Assembly: GCF_000757905.1 (NCBI RefSeq)
Contig: NZ_JRLH01000016.1
Reading direction: 5' to 3' (one strand)
DNA: 64,000 nt
From: Arsenophonus nilaparvatae
Lineage (GTDB): Bacteria > Pseudomonadota > Gammaproteobacteria > Enterobacterales > Enterobacteriaceae
Positions 36,971-46,184 of this stretch are shown here, piece by piece. Positions within the stretch are counted from its first letter, which is position 1. Each line of letters starts with the position of its first letter. The translations under genes and the position numbers were made by a program. The notes beneath the pieces are model-generated. The model saw only the letters and a program-made list of their open reading frames with translations. It was not told the origin of the DNA and did not search any database.

Positions 36971-38011
36971 ATGCATTCTGATAATCATAATGAATTAAAA
37001 AAATATAATACTTTTAGTCTTGATGCTAAGGCAAAAGCAATATACTCGGCTACTTCAGTAGAAGAGTTGCTTATGTTATGGAAAAATGCACGACTAAAAG
37101 GGTGGCCTATTTTATTATTGGGCGGCGGGAGTAATGTTCTCTTCATTAGTGACTTTGATGGCCTGGTTATTTTAAATCGAATTATGGCGTTAGAAATAAC
37201 TGAATCAGCTAAGGAATGGTTTATTCATGTTGGCGCAGGAAATAATTGGCATCAATTGGTTGAAACACTTATAAAAAATGGCATCTATGGATTAGAAAAT
37301 ATGGCGTTAATTCCTGGATCTGTAGGGGCTGCGCCTATACAAAATATCGGTGCTTATGGTATGGAATTTAAAGATGCATGTCATTATGTCGATATTGTTA
37401 ATCTAAATAATGGTCAACAATATCGTTTGGATGCCGCTGAATGTCAATTTGGTTATCGGGATAGTATTTTTAAGCATAAATATCGTGAAAATTTTGCTAT
37501 TGTTGCAGTTGGTCTGAAGCTTAACAAGCTATGGCAACCCAGATTAACCTATGCTGGTTTGACTTCCTTAGCAGCACAAACAGTGACAGCGGAAACTATC
37601 TTTGACGCTGTTTGTAAAATCCGGCAAAGTAAGTTACCTGATCCATTTTTGGTAGGAAATGCGGGTAGTTTTTTTAAAAATCCCGTTATTTCTAGTATGG
37701 CGGCAAATGAAATAAAGGCCCATTATCCTCGATGTCCAGAATATCCTCAAATTGATGGTACAGTAAAGCTTGCTGCTGGATGGCTCATTGATCAATGTGA
37801 TCTAAAGGGTTATCAATGTGGTGGCGCGGCAGTACATAAGGAGCAAGCATTGATTTTAATTAATAAAAATAATGCGACTGGAGAAGATATTGTAGATTTA
37901 GCCCGTTATATCCGAAAAAAGATTATAGAGAAATTTGCTATTACACTAGAACCAGAAGTGCGTTTTATTGGTAAATATGGTGAAGTAAATGCTATGGATG
38001 CTATTTCATGA
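36971..38011 (+). CDS. murB: UDP-N-acetylenolpyruvoylglucosamine reductase MurB
   Basis: MurB uses FAD and NADPH to make UDP-N-acetylmuramic acid, an early peptidoglycan precursor. It has 346 residues against 342 in E. coli. The FAD-binding GGGSNVLF, the catalytic serine segment NAGSFFKNP and the C-terminal LEPEVRFIG are present. It follows the rrn operon as it does E. coli rrnB and overlaps birA by 4 bases (ATGA). Confidence 0.97.
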   Translation: MHSDNHNELKKYNTFSLDAKAKAIYSATSVEELLMLWKNARLKGWPILLLGGGSNVLFISDFDGLVILNRIMALEITESAKEWFIHVGAGNNWHQLVETLIKNGIYGLENMALIPGSVGAAPIQNIGAYGMEFKDACHYVDIVNLNNGQQYRLDAAECQFGYRDSIFKHKYRENFAIVAVGLKLNKLWQPRLTYAGLTSLAAQTVTAETIFDAVCKIRQSKLPDPFLVGNAGSFFKNPVISSMAANEIKAHYPRCPEYPQIDGTVKLAAGWLIDQCDLKGYQCGGAAVHKEQALILINKNNATGEDIVDLARYIRKKIIEKFAITLEPEVRFIGKYGEVNAMDAIS

Positions 38012-38970
38012 AAGATGTAACTATTCCTTTAAAACTCATCAAAATACTTTCTGATGGTAGTATACATTCAGGCGAGCAGTTGGGTGAATTACTTGGCATG
38101 ACGCGAGCTGGTATTAATAAACACATTCACACACTACGTAAATGGGGTATTGAGGTTAATACTATTACTAGTAAGGGTTACCAACTTACTAGAAAAATGG
38201 ATTTATTAGACTACGAGCGAATTTATGGTTTAGTGAGACGCGGAAATATAATAGTAAAACCGGTTATTAATTCTACCAATCAATATCTACTTGAGCGCAT
38301 TGATCAATTAAGTTCTGGTGATGCTTGTGTTGCAGAATATCAAACAGCCGGTAGAGGGAGGCGTGGTCGATATTGGGCTTCTCCTTTCGGCTGTAATCTT
38401 TATTTATCATTGTACTGGCATTTAGACCAAGGGCCGGCTGCTGCCATGGGTCTAAGCTTGGTTGCGGGGATTGTGATAGCTGAGACCCTTAATAAATTGA
38501 GCGGTAGTAATATAAAAGTTAAATGGCCTAATGATCTTTATCTTAATGAAAAAAAGCTTGCAGGTATTTTAATTGAAATGGTAGGTAAAACTGGCGATGC
38601 GGCACATATTGTGATTGGTATTGGGCTTAATATTGCAATGAGTCGTAATTATGAAACAAATATTAATCAAGGATGGATTAATCTTGAGCAGGCTGGTATT
38701 CAAATAGAAAGAAATGTGATCGCAGGTCAGATCATTATGGCATTACGTCATGAATTAGTGCAATTTGAGAAATATGGTCTTGTTCCTTTTATTAAGCGTT
38801 GGCTGGCGTTGGATAATTTTTTACATAAAAAAGTAAGATTACATATTGGTGATCACCTTGAAATCGGTATCGTGAAAGGTATTAATGAACACGGCGCAAT
38901 TTTGTTAGAACAAAATGGTGAAATTGTTTCTTATATAGGTGGTGAAATTTCATTACGGCCAGATAATTAG
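38008..38970 (+). CDS. birA: Biotin protein ligase and biotin operon repressor BirA
   Basis: BirA attaches biotin to the acetyl-CoA carboxylase carrier protein and, as biotinyl-AMP dimer, represses the biotin operon. It has 320 residues, near the 321 of E. coli. The N-terminal winged helix (GEQLGELLGMTRAGINKHI) shows the regulator function is kept. The ligase motif GRGRRG lies at 115-120, followed by KWPNDLYLN. It overlaps murB by 4 bases. Confidence 0.97.
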   Translation: MKDVTIPLKLIKILSDGSIHSGEQLGELLGMTRAGINKHIHTLRKWGIEVNTITSKGYQLTRKMDLLDYERIYGLVRRGNIIVKPVINSTNQYLLERIDQLSSGDACVAEYQTAGRGRRGRYWASPFGCNLYLSLYWHLDQGPAAAMGLSLVAGIVIAETLNKLSGSNIKVKWPNDLYLNEKKLAGILIEMVGKTGDAAHIVIGIGLNIAMSRNYETNINQGWINLEQAGIQIERNVIAGQIIMALRHELVQFEKYGLVPFIKRWLALDNFLHKKVRLHIGDHLEIGIVKGINEHGAILLEQNGEIVSYIGGEISLRPDN

Positions 38971-38974
38971 AACA

Positions 38975-39003
38975 ATTGAGTCGAAGCTAATCATCGACTC
39001 AAT
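38975..39003. terminator. Bidirectional hairpin between birA and coaA
   Basis: ATTGAGTCGA (38975-38984) pairs perfectly with TCGACTCAAT (38994-39003), between two convergent genes. The T run is weak on both sides. Confidence 0.55.
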
Positions 39004-39011
39004 GTTTGAAA

Positions 39012-39965
39012 TTATTTTCTTAATCTAACATTTGTAATTGAATGATTAGAGCCTTTAGTCATGATCAAACTGGCTCTTTCTTTGGTTGGTATTATATTCT
39101 CTTCCAAATTTATTTTATTAATTTCTTCCCATATTGTTTTAGCTGTATTGATTGCTTCTTCTTGCTCTAATTTAGAATAATGGTAGAAATAGGCGTGAGG
39201 GTCGGAAAAAGCGCCTTGGCAAAATTTCAAAAATCGACTGATATACCATTTTTTCAATAAATTTTCCGGAGCATCAACATAAATTGAAAAATCGACAAAG
39301 TCAGATACAAAAACATGATGGGGAGCATGCGGATAATCCATTCCGCTTTGCAAAACGTTTAAACCTTCCAAAATAAGAATATCAGGCTGCTCAATCACTT
39401 GCTTTTTATCGGGAACGATATCATAAGTAAAATGGGAGTATACCGGAGCGGTAACCTGTTTGACTCCAGATTTTATATCAGAAACAAATTTTACTAAACG
39501 ATGCATATCATAGGATTGCGGAAATCCTTTTTTCTTCATTATTCCACGTTCGTTTAAAATCTGATTTGGGTATAAGAAACCATCTGTTGTAATAAGATCA
39601 ACTTTACGATGCTCGGGCCACCGACTTAATAAAGTTTGTAATAGGCGAGCTGTGGTACTTTTACCAACTGCAACACTGCCTGCAATACCGATAACATAAG
39701 GTACTTTAGTACCATTAGTACCTAAGAATTGTTGTAAAACTGTTTGTCTACGTAAATTTGAACTGATATAGAAATTAAGTAGCCGTGAAATAGGAAGATA
39801 AATTTTATTTACTTCATCCATTGAAATTTCATCATTGATACCCTTCAGTTCCAGCAGCTCTTTATCCGTTAGTAGCTCTAGTGGAACAGAATCACGTAAT
39901 GTTGCCCAATGTTCACGGTCAAATTCTAAATAAGGTGTTATTGAAAAGTTTTGTTGTTGTTTCAT
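39012..39965 (-). CDS. coaA: Pantothenate kinase CoaA
   Basis: CoaA phosphorylates pantothenate, the controlling step of coenzyme A synthesis, and is inhibited by CoA. It has 317 residues against 316 in E. coli. The P-loop GSVAVGKST is at 96-104, and the LITTDGFLYPN and ILEGLNVLQ segments are typical of type I kinases. The order birA, coaA (reverse), tRNA cluster, tufB is as in E. coli. Confidence 0.97.
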   Translation of the reverse strand: MKQQQNFSITPYLEFDREHWATLRDSVPLELLTDKELLELKGINDEISMDEVNKIYLPISRLLNFYISSNLRRQTVLQQFLGTNGTKVPYVIGIAGSVAVGKSTTARLLQTLLSRWPEHRKVDLITTDGFLYPNQILNERGIMKKKGFPQSYDMHRLVKFVSDIKSGVKQVTAPVYSHFTYDIVPDKKQVIEQPDILILEGLNVLQSGMDYPHAPHHVFVSDFVDFSIYVDAPENLLKKWYISRFLKFCQGAFSDPHAYFYHYSKLEQEEAINTAKTIWEEINKINLEENIIPTKERASLIMTKGSNHSITNVRLRK

Positions 39966-40319
39966 AAGTCAACATTTACCTGTGTACAGGTTGTCATAAT
40001 CATTCATAACCAATAAAAAAATAGATTGCATAATAACGATTGAATATCTTTAGGCGTAGAGTTTTTTCTGTTTTTTTTGTATTAATTAAATAATTGATCA
40101 CAATTCATCCGTTTTTTATTTTTAGCAATGAAATAATATTGTATGTTTTACGATACGTTTTTATTAGTGAGAAAAATTTGATGTCATTTTTCACTAGAGT
40201 AAATAGTAAATAAAAAATTTATACTGTTGAGTATTTAAACATTTACTATAGAAAAAAGCAGCAAAAAAGGTTAAAGTGAGTGTTTTATAAGCAAAAGAAC
40301 AAATATTTTAATTTTTTTG
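39966..40319. other. AT-rich spacer between coaA and the tRNA operon
   Basis: About 350 bases with no gene seen. Just upstream of coaA is an inverted repeat, ACCTGT-GT-ACAGGT (39978-39991), operator-like or a weak hairpin. Another imperfect hairpin pairs GTGAGAAAAAT with ATTTTTCAC near 40169-40194. Their roles are unknown. Confidence 0.4.
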
Positions 40320-40348
40320 TTGCAACATGCTCGTTCTCTACCTAGAAT
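40320..40348 (+). promoter_or_regulatory. Promoter of the thrU-tufB operon
   Basis: TTGCAA (40320-40325), 17 bases and TAGAAT (40343-40348), then a GC-rich discriminator (GCGCAGC), just before the first tRNA. This is the pattern of stringently controlled stable-RNA promoters. Confidence 0.75.
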
Positions 40349-40362
40349 GCGCAGCACCTGAT

Positions 40363-40438
<76 letters not shown>

Positions 40439-40462
40439 TTAAAAATTTGGATATAAGTAAAA

Positions 40463-40547
<85 letters not shown>

Positions 40548-40644
40548 TAAGTTTCATCTTAAGTGTTCAGCTTAAAATGCTACCTCGATGCAAAATACTT
40601 AAGATAAAATTTGCAGCTGATTAAAGTCAGGTAGCCGAGTTCAT

Positions 40645-40720
<76 letters not shown>

Positions 40721-40726
40721 AGATGT

Positions 40727-40802
40727 GCTGATATAGCTCAGTTGGTAGAGCACACCCTTGGTAAGGGTGAGGTCGGCAGTTCGAATCTGCCTATCAGCAC
40801 CA
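40727..40802 (+). tRNA. thrT: tRNA-Thr (GGT)
   Basis: A 76-base tRNA with anticodon loop TTGGTAA giving GGT and encoded CCA. It is only 6 bases after glyT and 128 bases before tufB. Confidence 0.97.
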
Positions 40803-40930
40803 CTCCTAGAATGTGTTCTTAATTGTTCCCTGATTTTTTTCCTGCGAAAAAACAAGCAACGAGTATATGACTTTTACTGCTTGGTTAATGTGGTGTAACC
40901 ACCGATTCCGTGTCTTAGAGGGACAATCTA

Positions 40931-42115
40931 ATGTCTAAAGAAAAATTTGAACGTAAAAAACCGCACGTTAACGTTGGTACAATCGGCCACGTTGACCATG
41001 GTAAAACAACTTTAACTGCAGCAATCACCACCGTATTAGCGAAAACTTATGGCGGTAGTGCACGTGCATTTGATCAAATTGATAATGCACCGGAAGAAAA
41101 AGCGCGCGGTATCACAATTTCTACCTCTCACGTAGAATATGATACGCCAACCCGCCATTATGCCCACGTTGATTGCCCAGGCCACGCAGATTATGTAAAA
41201 AACATGATCACCGGTGCGGCACAAATGGACGGCGCGATTTTAGTGGTTGCGGCAACAGATGGTCCAATGCCACAAACACGTGAGCATATCCTATTAGGTC
41301 GCCAGGTAGGAGTTCCTTACATCATCGTTTTCCTGAACAAATGTGATATGGTAGATGATGAAGAGCTGCTGGAATTGGTTGAAATGGAAGTGCGTGAGCT
41401 TCTTTCTCAGTATGATTTCCCAGGAGACGACACGCCGGTAATCAAAGGTTCAGCGTTGAAGGCGTTGGAAGGCGTTGCTGAGTGGGAAGAGAAAATTCTA
41501 GAGTTAGCGAAAGCATTAGATGACTACATCCCAGAGCCAGAGCGTGCGATAGATAAACCGTTCTTGTTGCCAATCGAAGACGTATTTTCAATCTCAGGCC
41601 GTGGAACCGTAGTAACAGGCCGTGTAGAGCGTGGTGTAGTTAAGGTTGGTGAAGAAGTTGAAATCGTCGGAATTAAAGAGACGACCAAAACGACGTGTAC
41701 GGGCGTAGAAATGTTCCGCAAACTGCTGGACGAAGGTCGTGCAGGTGAGAACGTAGGTGTATTATTACGTGGTACCAAGCGTGAAGATGTAGAGCGTGGT
41801 CAAGTATTAGCAAAACCAGGTTCAATTAATCCGCATACTCAATTTGAATCAGAAGTATATATTTTGAGCAAAGATGAGGGCGGTCGCCACACGCCATTCT
41901 TTAAAGGTTACCGTCCACAGTTTTATTTTAGAACGACGGATGTAACGGGCACAATCGAGTTGCCAGAAGGCGTAGAGATGGTAATGCCAGGTGATAATAT
42001 CAACATGAAAGTGACGTTGATAGCGCCAATCGCGATGGATGAAGGATTGCGTTTTGCGATCCGTGAAGGTGGCCGTACAGTCGGTGCCGGTGTCGTTGCT
42101 AAAATTATTGCTTAA
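40931..42115 (+). CDS. tufB: Elongation factor Tu, copy B
   Basis: This second EF-Tu gene encodes a 394-residue protein identical to tufA (6275-7459). It starts with ATG rather than GTG and ends with TAA rather than TGA. Between those codons the two genes appear identical in DNA, including silent positions, as shown by identical antisense frames at matching places. It is co-transcribed with the four tRNAs upstream, as in E. coli. Both tuf copies point the same way here, about 34.7 kb apart. Confidence 0.99.
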   Translation: MSKEKFERKKPHVNVGTIGHVDHGKTTLTAAITTVLAKTYGGSARAFDQIDNAPEEKARGITISTSHVEYDTPTRHYAHVDCPGHADYVKNMITGAAQMDGAILVVAATDGPMPQTREHILLGRQVGVPYIIVFLNKCDMVDDEELLELVEMEVRELLSQYDFPGDDTPVIKGSALKALEGVAEWEEKILELAKALDDYIPEPERAIDKPFLLPIEDVFSISGRGTVVTGRVERGVVKVGEEVEIVGIKETTKTTCTGVEMFRKLLDEGRAGENVGVLLRGTKREDVERGQVLAKPGSINPHTQFESEVYILSKDEGGRHTPFFKGYRPQFYFRTTDVTGTIELPEGVEMVMPGDNINMKVTLIAPIAMDEGLRFAIREGGRTVGAGVVAKIIA

Positions 42116-42135
42116 TCTTTAGAGCAATAATTGTA

Positions 42136-42162
42136 AAAAGGGCATCATCTGATGCCTTTTTT
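42136..42162 (+). terminator. Terminator after tufB
   Basis: GGCATC (42141-42146) pairs with GATGCC (42151-42156), extended by A-T pairs, followed by TTTTTT. Confidence 0.88.
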
Positions 42163-42182
42163 ATACTAGCTTGGATAATTTA

Positions 42183-42239
42183 AGAACCTATCTCATCAAT
42201 AGTTTATATGGTAGTTTAATTATTGGTGAGATAGGCTCT
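42183..42239. repeat. Long hairpin between tufB and secE
   Basis: CCTATCTCATCAATA (42187-42201) pairs with TATTGGTGAGATAGG (42221-42235), with one G-U pair and three more pairs outside a single mismatch. The loop is 19 bases with no T run, so it is not an obvious terminator. TTAA lies at both flanks (about 42180 and 42242). It may be a small palindromic mobile relic (MITE-like). The family was not identified. Confidence 0.5.
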
Positions 42240-42395
42240 GATTAAAGAATTATTGGATGTCTCTCAATAGTTGAATGTCATACTGGTTTATGGCGTAAAG
42301 TGAGATACAATAGTGGTATGTTTTATTTCGGTCAAATTTGAATTGTTTTACGAGGCAAATTGACTTTTTATTATATCATAGTAGCGGGTTGATTT

Positions 42396-42779
42396 ATGAG
42401 TGTGAATAGCGATGCTCAAGAAAGCGGACGTAGTTTTGATGTAGCAAAATGGGTATTAGTCGCGATTCTTTTAGTTATTGCTATTGTTGGTAATTATTAT
42501 TTCCGACAATACAATCTTGCATTACGTGTCATAGCAGTTGTTGCTATTGCCGCGCTTGCTGGTGGCATTGCATTGTGGACAGCAAAAGGAAAAGCAACTT
42601 TAGTATTTGCTCGCGAAGCTCGTATTGAAATGCGTAAAGTCATTTGGCCAACGCGCCAGGAAACATTACAGACAACATTAATTGTTGCGGCAGTTACTGC
42701 CGTTATGGCACTAATTCTTTGGGGATTAGATGGTATACTGGTGCGTTTAGTTTCATTTATTACAGGCCTGAGGTTCTAA
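42396..42779 (+). CDS. secE: Protein translocase subunit SecE
   Basis: SecE clamps and stabilises the SecY channel. It has 127 residues, the E. coli length, with three hydrophobic segments (about 18-36, 42-62 and 93-115) and the conserved cytoplasmic AREARIEMRKVIWPTRQE ahead of the last one. It is one base from nusG, as in E. coli. secY is in the spc operon of this window. Confidence 0.97.
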   Translation: MSVNSDAQESGRSFDVAKWVLVAILLVIAIVGNYYFRQYNLALRVIAVVAIAALAGGIALWTAKGKATLVFAREARIEMRKVIWPTRQETLQTTLIVAAVTAVMALILWGLDGILVRLVSFITGLRF

Positions 42780-42780
42780 G

Positions 42781-43326
42781 ATGTCTGAATCCCCTAAAAA
42801 ACGCTGGTATGTTATTCAAGCATTTTCTGGTTTTGAAGCTAGAGTTGCCCAGTCATTGCGTGAACATATCAAGTTGCATGATATGGAAGATAAGTTTGGT
42901 GAAGTGATGGTGCCAACCGAAGAAGTTATGGAAATTCGAAGTGGCCAACGTCGTAAAAGTGAACGAAAATTCTTTCCAGGATATGTTTTAGTTCAAATGA
43001 CTATGGATGATGCTAGCTGGCATTTAGTGCGCAGTGTACCACGTGTTATGGGTTTTATTGGTGGTACACCAGATCGCCCAGCTCCTATTAGCGATAAAGA
43101 AGTTGATGCGATTATGAATCGCTTGCAGCAAGTAGGGGATAAGCTGCGACCCAAAACACTGTTTGAGCCAGGAGAAATGGTTCGTGTTAGTGATGGTCCA
43201 TTTGCAGATTTCAACGGTGTGGTTGAAGAAGTTGATTATGAAAAGAGCCGTCTTAAAGTATCGGTTTCTATTTTCGGTCGTGCAACACCGGTAGAATTAG
43301 ATTTTAGTCAAGTAGAAAAAGTGTAA
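42781..43326 (+). CDS. nusG: Transcription termination/antitermination protein NusG
   Basis: NusG binds the polymerase clamp to raise elongation rate and links it to Rho or to S10 on the leading ribosome. It has 181 residues, as in E. coli. The NGN domain (KKRWYVIQAFSGFEARVAQS) is followed by the KOW domain (VRVSDGPFADFNGVVEEVD). It shares an operon with secE. Confidence 0.98.
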   Translation: MSESPKKRWYVIQAFSGFEARVAQSLREHIKLHDMEDKFGEVMVPTEEVMEIRSGQRRKSERKFFPGYVLVQMTMDDASWHLVRSVPRVMGFIGGTPDRPAPISDKEVDAIMNRLQQVGDKLRPKTLFEPGEMVRVSDGPFADFNGVVEEVDYEKSRLKVSVSIFGRATPVELDFSQVEKV

Positions 43327-43339
43327 TACACTTGGCAAC

Positions 43340-43368
43340 TTGCTAAAGGCGGGAAATTTAGCTACAAT
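43340..43368 (+). promoter_or_regulatory. rplKA promoter
   Basis: TTGCTA (43340-43345), 17 bases and TACAAT (43363-43368), about 100 bases before rplK, at the place of the E. coli L11 promoter. Confidence 0.7.
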
Positions 43369-43469
43369 TTCGCGCTTTTATTTTTTATGGTCTGAAAATT
43401 GCACAGGTCATTATATACACAGGGGAGCTTCATAATTGAAGCGACATTACCCAATTAGAGGAAATATGC

Positions 43470-43898
43470 ATGGCTAAGAAAGTACAAGCCTATGTTAAGC
43501 TGCAAGTTGCAGCAGGCATGGCTAATCCTAGTCCTCCTGTTGGTCCAGCTTTGGGTCAGCAAGGTGTGAATATCATGGAATTTTGTAAAGCGTTTAATGC
43601 TAAGACAGATAGCTTAGAAAAAGGCTTGCCAATTCCAGTTGTAATTACTGTCTATTCAGACCGTTCATTTACATTTATAACCAAGACACCACCTGCCGCC
43701 GTATTACTGAAAAAAGCAGCAGGTGTTAAATCAGGTTCAGGTACACCAAATAAAGAGAAAGTTGGTAAAGTAACCAGCGCACAAATTCGTGAAATTGCTG
43801 AAACTAAAGCTGCGGATATGACAGGGGCTGATATTGAAGCGATGATGCGTTCAATTGAAGGTACTGCTCGTTCCATGGGCTTGGTGGTGGAGGGTTAA
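43470..43898 (+). CDS. rplK: 50S ribosomal protein L11
   Basis: L11 binds the GTPase-associated centre of 23S and is needed for RelA activation. It has 142 residues, the E. coli length. The N-terminal proline-rich switch (ANPSPPVGPALGQQGVN), which thiostrepton targets, is intact. In E. coli, L1 represses this operon near the rplK start. Confidence 0.98.
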   Translation: MAKKVQAYVKLQVAAGMANPSPPVGPALGQQGVNIMEFCKAFNAKTDSLEKGLPIPVVITVYSDRSFTFITKTPPAAVLLKKAAGVKSGSGTPNKEKVGKVTSAQIREIAETKAADMTGADIEAMMRSIEGTARSMGLVVEG

Positions 43899-43901
43899 TC
43901 A

Positions 43902-44603
43902 ATGGCTAAACTAACCAAGCGTATGCGCAATATCCGTGAAAAGATTGATGCAACTAAACAATATGATATTACTGAAGCAATTACACTCTTGAAAGAATTA
44001 GCGACGGCTAAATTTGTAGAAAGCGTTGACGTTGCAGTTAATCTTGGTATTGATGCACGTAAATCTGATCAAAATGTTCGTGGGGCAACTGTTTTGCCGC
44101 ATGGTACCGGTCGTTCTGTTCGTGTTGCGGTATTTACTCAAGGAGCAAATGCTGAAGCTGCAACAGCTGCTGGAGCTGAATTAGTTGGTATGGAAGAACT
44201 GGCTGATAAAATTAAAAAGGGTGAAATGGACTTTGATGTTGTTATTGCTTCGCCAGACGCAATGCGCATTGTTGGCCAGTTAGGTCAGATTTTAGGACCT
44301 CGTGGCTTAATGCCAAATCCTAAAGTTGGTACAGTAACGCCTAATATCGCTGAAGCGGTTCAAAATGCCAAAGCTGGTCAGATCCGTTATCGTAATGATA
44401 AAAACGGTATCATTCATACCACTATCGGTAAAGTTGATTTTGACGATAGTAAATTAAAAGAAAACCTTGAAGCACTATTGGTTGCGTTGAAAAAAGCAAA
44501 ACCCTCTTCTGCTAAAGGTGTTTATATTAAGAAAATTAGCCTATCTACTACGATGGGAGCAGGAGTTGCTGTTGATCAAGCAGGATTATCTGCGTCAGCA
44601 TAA
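43902..44603 (+). CDS. rplA: 50S ribosomal protein L1
   Basis: L1 forms the mobile stalk that helps release E-site tRNA and represses translation of the rplKA mRNA. It has 233 residues against 234 in E. coli. The conserved GQILGPRGLMPNPKVGTV is present. It lies 3 bases after rplK. Confidence 0.98.
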   Translation: MAKLTKRMRNIREKIDATKQYDITEAITLLKELATAKFVESVDVAVNLGIDARKSDQNVRGATVLPHGTGRSVRVAVFTQGANAEAATAAGAELVGMEELADKIKKGEMDFDVVIASPDAMRIVGQLGQILGPRGLMPNPKVGTVTPNIAEAVQNAKAGQIRYRNDKNGIIHTTIGKVDFDDSKLKENLEALLVALKKAKPSSAKGVYIKKISLSTTMGAGVAVDQAGLSASA

Positions 44604-44699
44604 TTTTTGAGTATCATTTTTAGCTTTACCTTTGTGTTAAATTTGTATAGAATTTGGCGCCTTATGTTTGCTATTTCTATTTTAAACAGAAAATAGCAA

Positions 44700-44908
44700 A
44701 CGCTGAATTTAGGTTGGTGCCTGGCCTTATCCAGGCCCCGTCCAAGACCGTAGGTGTAAGTGATTACTTAATATCCTACGTAGACGGTGACAGAGCCACT
44801 AAGATTAATTTCTGGATTCTGCTCACCGTATTTAACGCTCAAACATATGGGATGTTTTGAGTGATGTGAGTCCCGGGGTAACCCGGTTAATCCAGGAGCA
44901 AGAAGCTA
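44700..44908 (+). promoter_or_regulatory. L10-binding mRNA leader of rplJL-rpoBC
   Basis: The roughly 300-base gap between rplA and rplJ contains CCCGTCCAAGACCGTAGG, CCTACGTAGACGGTGACAG and GCTCACCGTATTTAACGCT, in the same order as the E. coli rplJ leader. There the L10-L12 complex binds and shuts off translation. A 68-residue open frame here (44654-44860) is not a gene. The match is by memory of E. coli; no covariance model was run. Confidence 0.8.
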
Positions 44909-45406
44909 ATGGCACTAAATCTTCAAGACAAACAAGCGATTGTTGCTGAAGTCAGCGAAGTAGCCAAAGGTGCGCTGTCTGCAGTTGTCGCGGATTCTCG
45001 TGGTGTAGCTGTAGATAAAATGACTGAACTGCGTAAAGCAGGTCGCGAAGCAGGTGTTTATCTGCGTGTTGTTCGTAATACGTTGATGCGCCGTGTTGTT
45101 GAAGGTACTGCTTATGAGTGCCTCAAAGAAGCGTTTATTGGTCCAACCTTGATTGCTTTTTCTAATGAACATCCGGGCGCAGCAGCTCGTTTGTTTAAAG
45201 AATTCGCGAAAGCGAATCCAGCATTCGAGATTAAAGCAGCAGCCTTTGAAGGAGAGCTTATCCCAGCGAATCAAATCGATCGTTTGGCAACTCTTCCAAC
45301 TTACGAAGAAGCAATTGCGCGTCTGATGTCAACCATGAAAGAAGCCTCTGCAGGTAAATTGGTTCGAACTCTGGCGGCACTACGCGATCAGAAAGAAGCT
45401 GCTTAA
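44909..45406 (+). CDS. rplJ: 50S ribosomal protein L10
   Basis: L10 anchors the L7/L12 stalk and represses its own operon. It has 165 residues, as in E. coli, with the RNA-binding N-terminal half (LRVVRNTLMRRVVEG) and a C-terminal helix that holds L12 dimers. It sits directly behind the L10-binding leader. Confidence 0.98.
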   Translation: MALNLQDKQAIVAEVSEVAKGALSAVVADSRGVAVDKMTELRKAGREAGVYLRVVRNTLMRRVVEGTAYECLKEAFIGPTLIAFSNEHPGAAARLFKEFAKANPAFEIKAAAFEGELIPANQIDRLATLPTYEEAIARLMSTMKEASAGKLVRTLAALRDQKEAA

Positions 45407-45467
45407 AGCTATTTCCGTTGTTGCTTTTTAACGTATAAAATATTTCTGAATTTTAGGAACCCTTGTT

Positions 45468-45839
45468 ATGTCTGTAATAACTAAAGAACAAATTCTTGAT
45501 GCAGTTGCAGAAATGTCTGTAATGGACGTTGTTGCACTGATCACTATGATGGAAGAGAAGTTTGGCGTTTCTGCTGCGGCAGCAGTCGCAGTTGCTGCAC
45601 CAGGTGCAGCTGAAGCAGTTGAAGAAAAAACTGAATTTGATGTTATCTTGTCTGCTATTGGTGCTAACAAAGTTGCGGTTATTAAAGCTGTTCGTACAGC
45701 AACTGGCTTAGGACTAAAAGAAGCTAAAGAAATGGTAGAATCAGCGCCAGCAACAATTAAAGAAGCAGTAAGCAAAGACGAATCTGAAACATTGAAGAAA
45801 TCGCTGGAAGACGCGGGTGCTTCTGTTGAAGTTAAATAA
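45468..45839 (+). CDS. rplL: 50S ribosomal protein L7/L12
   Basis: L7/L12 is the multi-copy stalk protein that recruits translational GTPases. It has 123 residues against 121 in E. coli. A helical N-terminal domain and an alanine-rich hinge (AAAAVAVAAPGAAEA) lead to the factor-binding domain (IKAVRTATGLGLKEAKEMVE). It is 61 bases after rplJ and is followed by the attenuator ahead of rpoB. Confidence 0.98.
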   Translation: MSVITKEQILDAVAEMSVMDVVALITMMEEKFGVSAAAAVAVAAPGAAEAVEEKTEFDVILSAIGANKVAVIKAVRTATGLGLKEAKEMVESAPATIKEAVSKDESETLKKSLEDAGASVEVK

Positions 45840-45878
45840 GCTTTGCTTTAAGTTGGCAGCCTAATTTTATAGGCTGAC

Positions 45879-45909
45879 GGCTGGTGATTTTTTAGTCACC
45901 AGCCTTTTT
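45879..45909 (+). terminator. rplL-rpoB attenuator
   Basis: GGCTGGTGA (45879-45887) pairs perfectly with TCACCAGCC (45896-45904), followed by TTTTT. In E. coli a partial terminator here sets the ratio of ribosomal protein to polymerase synthesis. Confidence 0.88.
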
Positions 45910-46184
45910 GCGCTATAAAGTGTATTAGGGTATCAGTAATATTTCACACTGTTTAGTTACTGAGTGATCCTTTCAATGCTTTTTGCTATTGACGACTTAA
46001 TATACTGCGTTTATGACTCTGACAATTAAAGCTTGGTAGTTATATAATGCAATGAAATGATTTAAGAGTAATAGCAATAAGTATTATGGAAAATAATCTG
46101 TTTTCCGTTCCAAAAAATAGTGTTGCAGATGCTGTCCTTTAGGACGGACAGAGTGGGCCACTGATCAGCAAGCTGAGGAACCCT
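45910..46184 (+). other. Spacer ahead of rpoB
   Basis: About 275 bases with no gene. A short hairpin (GTCCTTTAGGAC, about 46136-46147) lies 40 bases before rpoB, in a stretch that resembles the E. coli rpoB leader. The Shine-Dalgarno is GAGGAACC. No promoter was clear, so rpoBC probably depend on read-through from rplJL. Confidence 0.45.

Noticed and set aside
44654..44860. A 68-residue open frame between rplA and rplJ
   Set aside because: It covers the L10-binding mRNA leader, whose sequence matches the known RNA element rather than a protein.
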